From: Psychrobacter sp. JCM 18902
GTDB lineage: Bacteria; Pseudomonadota; Gammaproteobacteria; Pseudomonadales; Moraxellaceae
Direction: 5' to 3'
Length of the DNA stretch: 64,000 nt
NCBI RefSeq assembly: GCF_904846615.1
Contig: NZ_CAJHBK010000001.1
Span: forward strand, 2,046,001 to 2,110,000
This document shows positions 47,650 to 56,580 of this stretch, one piece after another (the stretch's first letter is position 1; each line of letters starts with the position of its first letter). The position numbers and the translations under genes are program-made. The notes below the pieces were generated by a model. The model searched no databases. It saw only the letters and a program-made list of their open reading frames with translations, and was not told the origin of the DNA.

Positions 47650-48702
47650 ATGGACGACAATAAAGCCAAAGCCCTTAAAGCAGCACTCGGTCAAATCGAA
47701 AAGCAGTTTGGTAAGAATACCATCATGCATTTAGGTGACGACTCAGCTATTATGGATGTCGATGTAGTATCAACAGGTTCGTTGGGTCTGGATATTGCAC
47801 TTGGCATTGGTGGTCTACCAAAAGGCCGTATCGTAGAGATTTATGGCCCAGAAAGCTCAGGTAAAACGACCATGACGCTACAGGCGATTGCAGAATGTCA
47901 GAAACAAGGCGGCACCTGCGCCTTTATCGATGCTGAGCATGCGCTTGACCCTGTTTATGCGCGCAAACTTGGTGTAAACACTGACGAGCTATTGCTTTCT
48001 CAGCCTGATAATGGTGAGCAAGCACTTGAAATTACCGACATGTTGGTGCGCTCTGGTGCTATCGATATGATTGTTATTGACTCAGTTGCTGCTCTAACGC
48101 CACGTGCGGAGATTGAAGGCGAGATGGGCGACTCACATATGGGCTTGCAAGCACGGCTCATGAGCCAAGCCCTACGTAAAATCACAGGTAACGCCAAACG
48201 CTCCAATTGTATGGTGGTATTTATCAACCAAATTCGTATGAAAATTGGTGTGATGTTTGGTAGCCCTGAGACCACGACTGGTGGTAACGCACTGAAATTC
48301 TACGCCTCTGTACGTATGGATATCCGCCGTATCGGTGCGGTCAAAAATGGTGATGAAATCATCGGTAACCAAACCCGTGTCAAAGTCATCAAAAACAAAA
48401 TGGCACCGCCTTTCCGCCAAGCAGAGTTTGAAATTACTTATGGTGAAGGTACCAACCACTTAGCCGAAGTGATTGACTTGGGTGTTGAAATTGGTGCAGT
48501 TGGCAAAGCAGGCTCTTGGTATAGCTATGGCGACGAAAAAATCGGTCAAGGTAAAGCCAATTCTGTACTGTTCTTAAAAGAAAACCCTGCGATTGCGCAA
48601 GAAATCGAAGCTAAAATTCGCGAGGAAAAGCTTGGATCAAAGAAAGAAGCCAAAGCCGAAGATAAAGCCAATGAAGCGTTGGTTTCTGAACCTGTACAAT
48701 AA
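47650..48702 (+). CDS. recA: Recombinase RecA
   Basis: RecA forms filaments on single-stranded DNA for strand exchange and induction of damage responses. The Walker A motif [13 protein letters not shown], the DNA-binding loop residues in [40 protein letters not shown] and the [17 protein letters not shown] block are complete. The ATG at 47650 gives 350 residues and begins [20 protein letters not shown], the usual start, with AAGGA about 9 bp upstream. The earlier ATG at 47626 lacks a site. The C-terminal 30 residues are Lys/Glu-rich. It is followed at 57 bp by recX. Confidence 0.98.
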   Translation: MDDNKAKALKAALGQIEKQFGKNTIMHLGDDSAIMDVDVVSTGSLGLDIALGIGGLPKGRIVEIYGPESSGKTTMTLQAIAECQKQGGTCAFIDAEHALDPVYARKLGVNTDELLLSQPDNGEQALEITDMLVRSGAIDMIVIDSVAALTPRAEIEGEMGDSHMGLQARLMSQALRKITGNAKRSNCMVVFINQIRMKIGVMFGSPETTTGGNALKFYASVRMDIRRIGAVKNGDEIIGNQTRVKVIKNKMAPPFRQAEFEITYGEGTNHLAEVIDLGVEIGAVGKAGSWYSYGDEKIGQGKANSVLFLKENPAIAQEIEAKIREEKLGSKKEAKAEDKANEALVSEPVQ

Positions 48703-48737
48703 CGGCGCAATTATTCACCGCTATTAATAATCATGAC

Positions 48738-48771
48738 TTGTTATGAAAATTAAATTGTTATGAACATTAAA
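48738..48771. repeat. 17-bp tandem duplication across the recX start
   Basis: TTGTTATGAAAATTAAA at 48738 and TTGTTATGAACATTAAA at 48755, one mismatch. The second copy contains the recX start codon; the first contains the start of the six-codon upstream frame. Confidence 0.85.
48743..48763 (+). other. Six-codon upstream open reading frame overlapping the recX start
   Basis: ATG at 48743 begins the frame MKIKLL and ends in TGA at 48761-48763, which overlaps the recX ATG (48760-48762) as ATGA. This layout is a classic signal for translational coupling, but neither start has a strong Shine-Dalgarno site. Confidence 0.45.
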
Positions 48772-49878
48772 ACCTTAGCTGAAATACTCGCTGAATCCGA
48801 TGCCGATTCAGCGAGTAGTCCGACTATCAAATCAAAAAAACCGTCCAAATCTTCCAAACACTCTGAATCCTCCAAATTTTCTCAGCATTCCTATCAAGGC
48901 AATCCTAAAAAAACAACTAAGACGCGCAAGCATTCAACTTACTATCATGAAGACCATTCATTATCTGACGATGCTGACTTTTCAGTAGAATCCGTTGAGG
49001 CTCACTCTTCTACCAATAAAAATCCTGCTAAAACTAAGAAACGTAAAAAGCGTTTTCACCCAGCGGCTAACTTTAGCCCTGAGCCTAGTGACGTGCCTGC
49101 TTATCAGCAACCAGAAGCGCAAAGTATCAAAGAGATGCTGGCTGAAGTTAAACAAAATATTCATGATGAACCAGACGATAGCACGGCTACTGATGATGAA
49201 TTTAACAAAGAATCACAGTATACAACCGATGCTGCCATTACCAACACTTCTGCGCACAGCACAGTCGACAGTCAGATGGATAACCTACCCGCTGCTCTTA
49301 AAGCCTATTTGCGCACGCCTGAACAACGACAAGCAGAAATAGATGAGATCAAAGCCGAAAGCCGCTTGCGTTGGTTAGCTTTTTATTATTTATCGCGCCG
49401 TGAGTACGGTAAGGCTGAGCTTAAGCAAAAGCTTATTGATAAAGAGCAAGCCTTAGATAAAATTGATGCGCTACTCGATGAGTTTGAAGAAAAAGGCTAC
49501 CAAAGTGATTATCGCACGACGCTCATGCTCATTCGTGAAAATATCCGTAAAGGTCGGGGACGCGGACGTATCAAGCAGGAGTTTTATCGTAAAAAAATTA
49601 CCATGCCCAGTAATATCGATGAGTTAATCGATATGGCAAATGCAGAGTCAGAAGAGTTTAGGGAGTTTGTAGATGATAGTGCAGATAATCTGGTAGATGG
49701 TGTCGATTGGCTCAAACTGGCGGTCACAGCCCGCACTAAGAAGTACGGCGATGACATACCCACTGAACAAAAAGACAAAGCAAAGCAGCTACGGTTTTTG
49801 CAATATCGAGGCTTTCAGAGCGATATCTGTTTTGCCGCGCTCAATTATACGTTAGACACATTAGATGAGCGCTTTTAA
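48760..49878 (+). CDS. recX: RecX, with a long disordered N-terminal extension
   Basis: RecX caps or inhibits RecA filaments. Residues about 200-372 are a RecX core: RLRWLAFYYLSRREYGKAEL, a Lys-rich region, EEKGYQSDYRTTLMLIRENI with GRGRGRIKQEFYRKKI and FLQYRGFQSDICFAAL. Before it lie about 180 residues rich in Ser, Lys, Asp and His with no hydrophobic core. A typical RecX is 150-170 residues, so this is more than double. The downstream region contains RecX-like repeats throughout, so the assignment is solid although the extension is unusual. Confidence 0.88.
   Translation: MNIKTLAEILAESDADSASSPTIKSKKPSKSSKHSESSKFSQHSYQGNPKKTTKTRKHSTYYHEDHSLSDDADFSVESVEAHSSTNKNPAKTKKRKKRFHPAANFSPEPSDVPAYQQPEAQSIKEMLAEVKQNIHDEPDDSTATDDEFNKESQYTTDAAITNTSAHSTVDSQMDNLPAALKAYLRTPEQRQAEIDEIKAESRLRWLAFYYLSRREYGKAELKQKLIDKEQALDKIDALLDEFEEKGYQSDYRTTLMLIRENIRKGRGRGRIKQEFYRKKITMPSNIDELIDMANAESEEFREFVDDSADNLVDGVDWLKLAVTARTKKYGDDIPTEQKDKAKQLRFLQYRGFQSDICFAALNYTLDTLDERF
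48785..48817 (+). promoter_or_regulatory. Strong hairpin within the first codons of recX
   Basis: TACTCGCTGAATC (48785-48797) and GATTCAGCGAGTA (48805-48817) form a perfect 13-bp stem around a 7-nt loop, 23 nt past the recX ATG. No T-tract follows. No terminator is found in the recA-recX gap. Confidence 0.8.
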
Positions 49879-49941
49879 CCTACCCTCACTTTTTTTAAAA
49901 ACACCCATCTGTACATAAGACAATATGACTTGAGCGATCTA

Positions 49942-51399
49942 TTAATAATAGCCGAGCACTTTCCACCAAATCAAACCAGCACCGATCCAAATGACTAAAT
50001 TGACCACGCTCATTATTGCGCCAATACTCCACCACTCTCTTAACGTCACATAGCCAGAGTTAAAAATGACTGGCGCAGTACCAGTTGCATAATGCGTAAG
50101 CGTCATCATGATGTTGCCCGCTGCGGCTAAGATAAGCGCATATAACATCGGCGGTGCGCCCAAGCTTAAACCCACCGCATAAAATGCTGCAAATAGTGCA
50201 GTAATGTGAGCCGTAGTACTAGCAAAGAAGTAATGGATATACAAGTACACTAGGGTCAAAATAGTCACAGCGCCTATCCAGCCAAGCCCAGTCGTGCCAA
50301 TCATCGACTCGATATTGCCAGAGAACCAGCTTATCAGTCCAAGCTTATTAAGATAAGCGGCCATCATAATAAGGGCGCCAAACCAAATAATGGTATCCCA
50401 TGCTGACTTCTCTTTTAAAATATCGTCCCAAGTCAGTACCCCAGTCAATATCAAGGTCGTCAAACCAATAAATGCTGTGGTTGTAGCATCAACGCTATAT
50501 TGCTCACCTAATATCAATGCGGGAATATTCGCCCACAATAACAGCATGAGAGCAAATACCCCGAGCATGATTTTTTCTTGGCTACTTATTTTTCCCATTT
50601 CTGCCAAATTTTCCTTGGCAAAACCTTTTGCATCGGGCGTGATTTTAACATCAGGGGGATAAATTATATAAATGACTAACGGCATCACAAGCAAACATAG
50701 CATGCCAGGTACAAACATCGCCACCGCCCAAGTGGTCCATGACAGCTGAATATCACCGCCTGTGGCTTTATTCACCAAATCTACAACCAGCGGGTTGGGC
50801 GCAGTAGCCGTGATAAACATCCCAGAAGTAATCGGGTTGGCATGATAGTTCACCATCGCCAAATAACGACCAATCTTATTTTGAGTGCCTTCTTCTGGCG
50901 TCGAATGAAAGCTTTGCGCGATAGACTTCATAATAGGATGAATAATACCGCCGCCACGCGCCGTATTAGAAGGCGTAATGGGTGCTATCATCAATTCAGC
51001 CGCAGTCAAAGAATAAGCCACGCCGATGGTTTTTTTACCAAAAATAGAAATAAAATAATAGGCAATACGCCGACCCAAACCCGTTTTTATCAAGCCACGC
51101 GATATCATGACTGCAATACCAATTAGCCAAATCAACGGACTTGAGTAGCTTGATAGTGCATTACTAATGGCTTGTGCTGGGCTATCACTAGTCACGCCTG
51201 TCAGTGCGACTAGGGTGACTGCAATGATAGCAATGGCACCAATGGGTAATACTTTGCCGATGATGGCGACAATAGTGGCGATGAATAACGCCAGCATGTG
51301 CCATGCTGCAGGGGTAACGCCAGTAGGCACTGGTATCACAAACCAAATGATCAAGCCGACCAAAATGGCAACCGCTGCTTGAATAGGCTTAAATGGCAT
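49942..51399 (-). CDS. DASS-family (SLC13-type) sodium:dicarboxylate/anion symporter
   Basis: Members import succinate, malate, 2-oxoglutarate, citrate or tartrate, mostly with Na+. The protein has about 12 membrane segments in 485 residues. The first conserved loop is IAPITPSNTARGGGIIHPIM (the SNT motif), and the second appears as HYATGTAPVIFNSGYVTLRE. The LSLGAPPMLYALILAAAGNI block completes the YflS/SodiT-like pattern. Substrate cannot be read from sequence. AAGGATAC lies before the ATG. It is convergent with recX and has no adjacent dicarboxylate sensor. Confidence 0.88.
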   Translation of the reverse strand: MPFKPIQAAVAILVGLIIWFVIPVPTGVTPAAWHMLALFIATIVAIIGKVLPIGAIAIIAVTLVALTGVTSDSPAQAISNALSSYSSPLIWLIGIAVMISRGLIKTGLGRRIAYYFISIFGKKTIGVAYSLTAAELMIAPITPSNTARGGGIIHPIMKSIAQSFHSTPEEGTQNKIGRYLAMVNYHANPITSGMFITATAPNPLVVDLVNKATGGDIQLSWTTWAVAMFVPGMLCLLVMPLVIYIIYPPDVKITPDAKGFAKENLAEMGKISSQEKIMLGVFALMLLLWANIPALILGEQYSVDATTTAFIGLTTLILTGVLTWDDILKEKSAWDTIIWFGALIMMAAYLNKLGLISWFSGNIESMIGTTGLGWIGAVTILTLVYLYIHYFFASTTAHITALFAAFYAVGLSLGAPPMLYALILAAAGNIMMTLTHYATGTAPVIFNSGYVTLREWWSIGAIMSVVNLVIWIGAGLIWWKVLGYY

Positions 51400-51620
51400 G
51401 ATTAAGTATCCTTATAAATGCTTATACCATCACGCAGTCATATTATATAAAGGATCATCAAAGTAGCCACTGCGACAAAAGACTCAATGAATCATATAAC
51501 CATCTTATAAGATTTATAGAATTATTTTTCTATTATTCACCATTTTTAACATATCTATTTAGAATAAAGAGTAAATATTCAGTAATTGAGTACCAATAGT
51601 AGGGTTAAACTAACAGCCAT
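51400..51620. other. Intergenic stretch upstream of the DASS gene
   Basis: With the following terminator this makes about 300 bp without a gene. It is AT-rich and I see no repeat or clear promoter pair; it presumably holds the DASS promoter on the minus strand. Confidence 0.45.
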
Positions 51621-51654
51621 AAAAAAGAGCACGTTGGATAACGTACTCTTTTTT
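51621..51654 (-). terminator. Rho-independent terminator of the DUF937 gene
   Basis: AAAAAAGAGCACGTT and AACGTACTCTTTTTT form a stem of about 15 bp with a GGAT loop. The C-A mismatch on the plus strand becomes a U-G pair on the minus strand, matching the direction of the gene at 51707. Confidence 0.88.
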
Positions 51655-51706
51655 ATGGTATTAACTTTTTGGCATTAACGATTGCGACTTTCTTTAAAAG
51701 ATAAAT

Positions 51707-52435
51707 TTATTTTAACGCACCTAGTCGACTAGATAGTTGATTAATGATTTGATCAATCTCTTCATTGGCTTCAGATTCATTATCCAAATTGCCACTTGGT
51801 GTCAGCTGATTCATTACTTCTGGCAGCAATTCAGCAAGACCTTGACGGACTTCTACGTCGTTAGCACCAGTATGTGCTGCAACCTGCTGAATCTCATTTT
51901 CATCGAATAACTGACTGATATCATTTGGATCAAGATTGTCATTGTCTTGCTGGTTACTCATCCAAGAACGCGCTTGGTTTTCATAACCCATACCTGTAAT
52001 TTTCGATAATGCACCACTCAAGCCACCATTGCGTTTGATCCAGCTTAGTACCATTGGCATGAGTGCAGCGATTAGCATACCTTTACCACCGAATCCGCCT
52101 TTGGTACGCTGACCACCCAATACGCTGCCTAAAATATCGCCCAGACCACCAGCACCAGCATTGACGCCGCCACTTTGATTGCCACCAGTGAGTCCACCGC
52201 CTGTTAACCCACCGAGAATATCATCTAAGCCAAAACCATTGTCTGGCTGACGATCATACTGGCGTGGATTGTAGCCACCAGTTTGACTACCACCGCCGAG
52301 CACGCTACCCAATATATCCCCAAGACCACCTGTACGACTTGGATCAATGCGTTGATTTACAGGATTACGCTGCGCATCTTCAGGATCCATCGCACGACGG
52401 GCCACCTGACTAACCAAATTCCCTAATAAGCTCAT
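51707..52435 (-). CDS. DUF937 / YidB-like protein with Gly-rich repeats
   Basis: The 242-residue protein resembles YidB/DUF937 proteins, whose function is unknown. The N-terminus is Gly-rich and holds three related units: GGLGDILGSVLGGG, FGLDDILGGLTGGG and GGLGDILGSVLGGQ. The C-terminal 120 residues contain the conserved core with GKGMLIAALMPMVLSWI, GALSKITGMGYENQARSW and a long acidic end with HTGANDVEVRQGLAELLPEV. GGAATCG precedes the ATG and the gene has its own terminator. It follows ygfX at a distance of about 300 bp and may be independent. Confidence 0.8.
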   Translation of the reverse strand: MSLLGNLVSQVARRAMDPEDAQRNPVNQRIDPSRTGGLGDILGSVLGGGSQTGGYNPRQYDRQPDNGFGLDDILGGLTGGGLTGGNQSGGVNAGAGGLGDILGSVLGGQRTKGGFGGKGMLIAALMPMVLSWIKRNGGLSGALSKITGMGYENQARSWMSNQQDNDNLDPNDISQLFDENEIQQVAAHTGANDVEVRQGLAELLPEVMNQLTPSGNLDNESEANEEIDQIINQLSSRLGALK

Positions 52436-52737
52436 TCTCGATTCCTTTTTGTCATATTATTTATTATCTATAAACCGCTAAAAACTTCGCTGCTAATTTA
52501 ATATATTAAGCAACAGCGTGATTTACTTATGCGATTCACAATTCTCTTGCAATATAACAAATCTCTTTCGCTATCCAGATAGGTGTTTTGTTATGACATG
52601 TAGGCGTTCGTAAATTCATGGAAAAAACCGCTCATTGGGTGCTATAAAAAAATACTGCCTTAACTCGTATTTTCGGCGTTTATGTTAGGCATATTGAACA
52701 TTCGGTCATGGCACTGATAAGCACCATTCATGAATAT
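52436..52737. other. Intergenic region between ygfX and the DUF937 gene
   Basis: About 300 bp without a gene. It holds the DUF937 promoter on the minus strand. I see no repeat, hairpin with T-tract or clear promoter pair. Confidence 0.45.
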
Positions 52738-53181
52738 TCAATACAATCTAGCCAAAACATTCAACTCTCGCCATTGTTCAGGGCTCACTTGATCTCGAAA
52801 GATGGTCACTGATAAAGAGCGCTTATAAGGCTCTATAACATTGAATTCAAAGCTTATCGCCCATCGATATCCAGAGACATTGATTAATTGTGCCTGCCAT
52901 AGCTCATCACCGCGACCCGTACGGAGCAGTAGCTGCCAATGTTGATCAACAAGATGGCTAAGTGGTGGTTGGCTAAGGTGCAGCAGTATGGGTCGTGATA
53001 ATGTTAAATAAATAATCACCGCGGCGGTAACGATTAAAATAAGCACATATTGCCATAACAGTAAAGAAGCAAGCCATGCCAGTACAACCATGACGGCGGT
53101 CAACCCACTATAAAGCAGCAAACGAAAATAGCTGGCAGGCCGAATAGGCGTATCAATACGTAACGAATTTGCCAAGGTCAT
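52738..53181 (-). CDS. ygfX: YgfX (CptA)-like membrane protein
   Basis: The 147-residue protein has two N-terminal membrane helices (LLLYSGLTAVMVVLAWLASL and VLILIVTAAVIIYLTL) and a cytoplasmic tail ending in FRDQVSPEQWRELNVLARLY, the usual YgfX finish. YgfX was first described as a toxin acting on MreB and FtsZ with SdhE/CptB as antitoxin, but SdhE is now accepted as a flavinylation factor. Adjacency to sdhE supports the assignment. Its real role is uncertain. Confidence 0.75.
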   Translation of the reverse strand: MTLANSLRIDTPIRPASYFRLLLYSGLTAVMVVLAWLASLLLWQYVLILIVTAAVIIYLTLSRPILLHLSQPPLSHLVDQHWQLLLRTGRGDELWQAQLINVSGYRWAISFEFNVIEPYKRSLSVTIFRDQVSPEQWRELNVLARLY

Positions 53182-53273
53182 ATTTTATCACCAAAAAAAA
53201 CGGCAGACCATTATGTTGCTCAAGCTTAGCTATGCCAGCTCTGGACAACCATTTTTTATATCTAAATCAGTTT

Positions 53274-53555
53274 TTAAGTCAAATCTTTGGTATGACGCCA
53301 TGTCTTAATTTTATTGACTAGCGCCCATATCTCTTCATTTTCTGGACGATTTTGATTGGTGAAATAATCCAACAAATCAGGGTCTTCATGAGTCAGCATT
53401 TCTGCAAACGTCTCTTGTTCAGCAGGCTCTGCCGTTAAGTAAATCTCTTTGACATAAAGGTCAATATAAAAGTCTAACTCTTTTAATCCACGGCGTGCTT
53501 GATAGATAATGCGGCGCTGTTCATTGGTTGGTTCTGGCTGAATCGGTGTGGTCAT
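53274..53555 (-). CDS. sdhE: FAD assembly factor SdhE
   Basis: SdhE promotes covalent FAD attachment to SdhA and to fumarate reductase. The essential RGxxE motif appears as YQARRGLKELDFYI near residue 22, and the later HEDPDLLDYF block is typical. At 93 residues it matches family length. It lies 29 bp downstream of folP and 92 bp upstream of ygfX on the same strand, so the three are likely co-transcribed. The sdh operon is not in the window. Confidence 0.92.
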   Translation of the reverse strand: MTTPIQPEPTNEQRRIIYQARRGLKELDFYIDLYVKEIYLTAEPAEQETFAEMLTHEDPDLLDYFTNQNRPENEEIWALVNKIKTWRHTKDLT

Positions 53556-53584
53556 AAAAGTACTCTCATTATTTTAAATTGGGA

Positions 53585-54502
53585 TTAAGGATAATTATGC
53601 GCAGATAATTGACGCCATAAGGCGACTGCTTGCTGCATCATCGCCACATTATGGGTGCGTATAATGCCAGCGCCTTGCTGTAGGGCAAAGATACCAGCTG
53701 CCGTACCTACCACATCACGATCTACCGCGTTAGTAGTAGCAACGACTTCGACGCCACTCTTACTCAATACTTCCGCTAAAAAACGTTTGCGCGAAATGCC
53801 AAACATCATCGGTAAACCAAGCGCTTGTAGCCTGCCAAGCTGGCTTAATAGTGCACAATGATGCTCATAATCTTTCGCAAAACCAAAGCCTGGATCGATA
53901 ATAATTTTCTCACGCTTAACACCGATTTTTGTTACTTCGTCAATACGCGATAATAGCTCAGCCCTTACATCACTAATGATGTCGTCATAGTGTGCCAAAT
54001 TATTCATCGTTGTTGGCTCGCCGCGCATATGCATGAGCATGACTGGTATATCAAGCTCAGCCGCTAGTACTGCTGCACCCTCGCATTTGAGTGCACGTAC
54101 ATCATTCCAAATATCAGTACCAGCGTCAAAAGCCGCTTTCATAACCTCTGGATTGCTGGTATCAATGGATAGCCAAATATCCTCCCCGCAATGCTGGCGA
54201 ATGGCTCGAACCACTGGCACAACACGTTGCATCTCTTCAGAAGTGCCCACAGCATCCGCATTGGGACGAGTAGACTCACCGCCAATGTCGATAATAGTCG
54301 CACCTTCTTTTATCATCTGCTGGCAATGAGCAACTGCTTTATCTACCACGTTGAACTGTCCACCGTCTGAAAACGAATCGGGTGTGACATTAAGAATACC
54401 CATAATATGAGGCTGCGATAGATCTAGTGTTTTATCACGACTTGATATCTTATAGCTGGGTAAGGGCTGAAATAAGGACATAACCAAATTATCTCTCATC
54501 AA
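53585..54502 (-). CDS. folP: Dihydropteroate synthase FolP
   Basis: FolP joins p-aminobenzoate to the pterin diphosphate in folate synthesis and is the sulfonamide target. Motifs are complete: IMGILNVTPDSFSDGG near residue 34, IDIGGESTRPNAD near 72, LSIDTSNPEVMKAA and the phosphate-binding IIDPGFGFAKDYEHH with GISRKRFLAEV. The first in-frame codon at 54502 is TTG followed directly by ATG (54499); another ATG lies at 54481. None has a strong ribosome-binding site, so the start is uncertain. A 16-bp repeat lies just upstream. It follows ftsH, as in E. coli. Confidence 0.95.
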   Translation of the reverse strand: MMRDNLVMSLFQPLPSYKISSRDKTLDLSQPHIMGILNVTPDSFSDGGQFNVVDKAVAHCQQMIKEGATIIDIGGESTRPNADAVGTSEEMQRVVPVVRAIRQHCGEDIWLSIDTSNPEVMKAAFDAGTDIWNDVRALKCEGAAVLAAELDIPVMLMHMRGEPTTMNNLAHYDDIISDVRAELLSRIDEVTKIGVKREKIIIDPGFGFAKDYEHHCALLSQLGRLQALGLPMMFGISRKRFLAEVLSKSGVEVVATTNAVDRDVVGTAAGIFALQQGAGIIRTHNVAMMQQAVALWRQLSAHNYP

Positions 54503-54520
54503 AACATTCTAATTATTGCA

Positions 54521-54584
54521 CTGTGCTTGTTATACGCTGTGCTTGTTATACGCTGTGCTTGTTATACGCTGTGCTTATGATACC
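54521..54584. repeat. 16-bp tandem repeat, four copies
   Basis: CTGTGCTTGTTATACG is repeated perfectly at 54521, 54537 and 54553; a degenerate fourth copy, CTGTGCTTATGATACC, starts at 54569. The array lies 18-82 bp upstream of folP. On the minus strand each unit contains TATAAC, a -10-like sequence. Confidence 0.95.
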
Positions 54585-54629
54585 AGTAAACTCTATTCTG
54601 TACTAAACCCTTCACGAAATATGGACAAC

Positions 54630-54658
54630 AAAAAAGCCCTTTATGATAAAGGGCTTTT
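54630..54658 (-). terminator. Rho-independent terminator of ftsH
   Basis: AAAAAAGCCCTTTA and TAAAGGGCTTTTT form an almost perfect stem with a 4-nt loop. It lies about 30 bp past the ftsH stop, so folP probably needs its own promoter. Confidence 0.9.
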
Positions 54659-54684
54659 TCTATTGGATATGAAACAATTAACAA

Positions 54685-56571
54685 TTACATCGCTGGTAAC
54701 GGTGGCGGTGTTGAGTTGGTTGTTTTAATATCATTTTTCGATAAGTTGACTTCATTGTGCTGATAAACTCTAGGTGGACGAGGGTCTTCACCTGCTAAGA
54801 TATCTTGCAACTGATCTCGGTCAATGGTTTCCCACTTCATAAGAGCATCTACCATCGCATGCATTTTTTCTTGATTGCCTTCAATCAATTCGCGCGCGAT
54901 ATCATATTGCTCCTCTAACATACGGCGAACTTCTTCATCGACCTTTTGCTGTGTGGCTTCTGAAATCGTACGACTGCTAGAGCCAAAATAGCCTTGCGAG
55001 CTGTCTTCATCTTCATAAACCATAATACCAAGCGCATCAGACATACCGTACTTCGTCACCATGGCGCGAGCCATCTTGGTTGCACGTTCGAAGTCGTTAG
55101 AAGCACCCGTCGACATTTGATTGATAAAGACCTCTTCAGCGATACGACCGCCGAATAAGATAGCAATATCGCTCAGCATTTTTGATTTATACATGCTGGT
55201 TTGGTCATGCTCTGGCAACTGCCAAGTAACCCCAAGCGCAAAACCACGCGGCATGATCGTTACTTTATGCACAGGATCGGTACCTGGTAGTAGCTCAGCG
55301 ACTAAGGCGTGACCTGCTTCATGATAAGCAGTAGCACGGCGCTCTTCTTCACGGATGACCATTGATTTACGCTCAGGACCCATATATAACTTGTCTTTTG
55401 CATCTTCAAAGTCATTCATATCAACACTGGTCTTGTTGCGACGTGCTGCAAACAATGCCGCTTCGTTGACAAGGTTGGCCAGCTGCGCACCACTGAAACC
55501 TGGTGTACCGCGAGCCAATGCATTGGCATCCACACCGATAGTATTCGGCAGCTTTCTCAAATGCACTTTAAGAATTTGCTCACGGCCTTTGATATCTGGC
55601 AAGCCCACTTGTACCTGACGGTCAAAACGACCTGGACGCAATAGCGCTTTATCAAGCACATCCGCACGGTTGGTCGCTGCAATGACGATTACGCCTTCAT
55701 TGCCTTCAAAACCATCCATTTCGACCAATAATTGGTTCAGTGTCTGCTCACGCTCATCATTACCACCGCCCATACCAGAGCCACGATGACGACCGACCGC
55801 ATCAATTTCATCAATAAAGATGATGCAAGGCGCGCTCTTTTTAGCCTGTTCGAACATATCGCGTACACGTGAGGCACCGACACCGACAAACATTTCAACA
55901 AAATCAGAACCTGAGATTGAGAAGAACGGCACTTTAGCTTCACCAGCAATGGCTCTGGCTAACAAGGTTTTACCGGTACCTGGAGGACCTACCATTAAGA
56001 TACCACGTGGAATCGTCGCACCCAGTTTGGTAAATTTATCAGGGTCGCGTAAAAACTCGACCACTTCAACCACTTCTTCTTTGGCCTCTTCACAACCAGC
56101 CACATCTTCAAAGTTCACCTTGATTTGGTCTTCAGTCAGCATTTTAGCTTTTGACTTACCAAAGCTCATAGGGCCGCCGCCTTTACCGCCAGCGCCGCCT
56201 TGCATGTTACGCATGAAGAATAAAAACAGACCAATAATCAATAGAATTGGGAAACTGGCTATCAGTAATTGCATCAAGACGCTTTGGCGTTTTGGGGCAG
56301 TCCCTTGGACTTCGACTTGATTCTCACGCAGCAATGGCATGAGCTCATCATCTGACACAGCTGGTCTAATGGTCTCAAATGATGAACCATTTTTCTTTTC
56401 GCCGGTGATTTGCTCGCCATCGATTTCAACGCTGGCTACTTGGTTTTCTGACACAGCGGTCACAAACTCAGAGTAGTTAAGGCTATCCGGCTCGGATGAT
56501 TGATCAAAGCCGCTAAACACCAGTACCAAAACGCCGATTACCACCAGCCACAATAAGGTATTTTTTACCAT
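54685..56571 (-). CDS. ftsH: ATP-dependent zinc metalloprotease FtsH
   Basis: FtsH is a membrane-bound AAA+ protease that degrades misassembled membrane proteins and regulators such as LpxC. An N-terminal helix ([18 protein letters not shown]) and a second near residue 105 flank a periplasmic region. The AAA module has Walker [16 protein letters not shown] and Walker [13 protein letters not shown], with the [23 protein letters not shown]. The zinc site is AYHEAGHAL. The ATG at 56571 gives 628 residues and the usual MVKNTLLW start; an upstream GTG at 56580 is possible. lpxC also lies in the window. Confidence 0.97.
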   Translation of the reverse strand: MVKNTLLWLVVIGVLVLVFSGFDQSSEPDSLNYSEFVTAVSENQVASVEIDGEQITGEKKNGSSFETIRPAVSDDELMPLLRENQVEVQGTAPKRQSVLMQLLIASFPILLIIGLFLFFMRNMQGGAGGKGGGPMSFGKSKAKMLTEDQIKVNFEDVAGCEEAKEEVVEVVEFLRDPDKFTKLGATIPRGILMVGPPGTGKTLLARAIAGEAKVPFFSISGSDFVEMFVGVGASRVRDMFEQAKKSAPCIIFIDEIDAVGRHRGSGMGGGNDEREQTLNQLLVEMDGFEGNEGVIVIAATNRADVLDKALLRPGRFDRQVQVGLPDIKGREQILKVHLRKLPNTIGVDANALARGTPGFSGAQLANLVNEAALFAARRNKTSVDMNDFEDAKDKLYMGPERKSMVIREEERRATAYHEAGHALVAELLPGTDPVHKVTIMPRGFALGVTWQLPEHDQTSMYKSKMLSDIAILFGGRIAEEVFINQMSTGASNDFERATKMARAMVTKYGMSDALGIMVYEDEDSSQGYFGSSSRTISEATQQKVDEEVRRMLEEQYDIARELIEGNQEKMHAMVDALMKWETIDRDQLQDILAGEDPRPPRVYQHNEVNLSKNDIKTTNSTPPPLPAM

Positions 56572-56580
56572 GTCGCTCAC

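Noticed and set aside
47400..47650. LexA box upstream of recA
   Set aside because: No CTG-N10-CAG palindrome was found; Moraxellaceae such as Acinetobacter are known to lack a canonical LexA.
52738..53555. sdhE-ygfX as a toxin-antitoxin pair (CptBA)
   Set aside because: SdhE is established as a flavinylation factor, and nothing in the sequence supports a toxin role here, so they are described as household genes.
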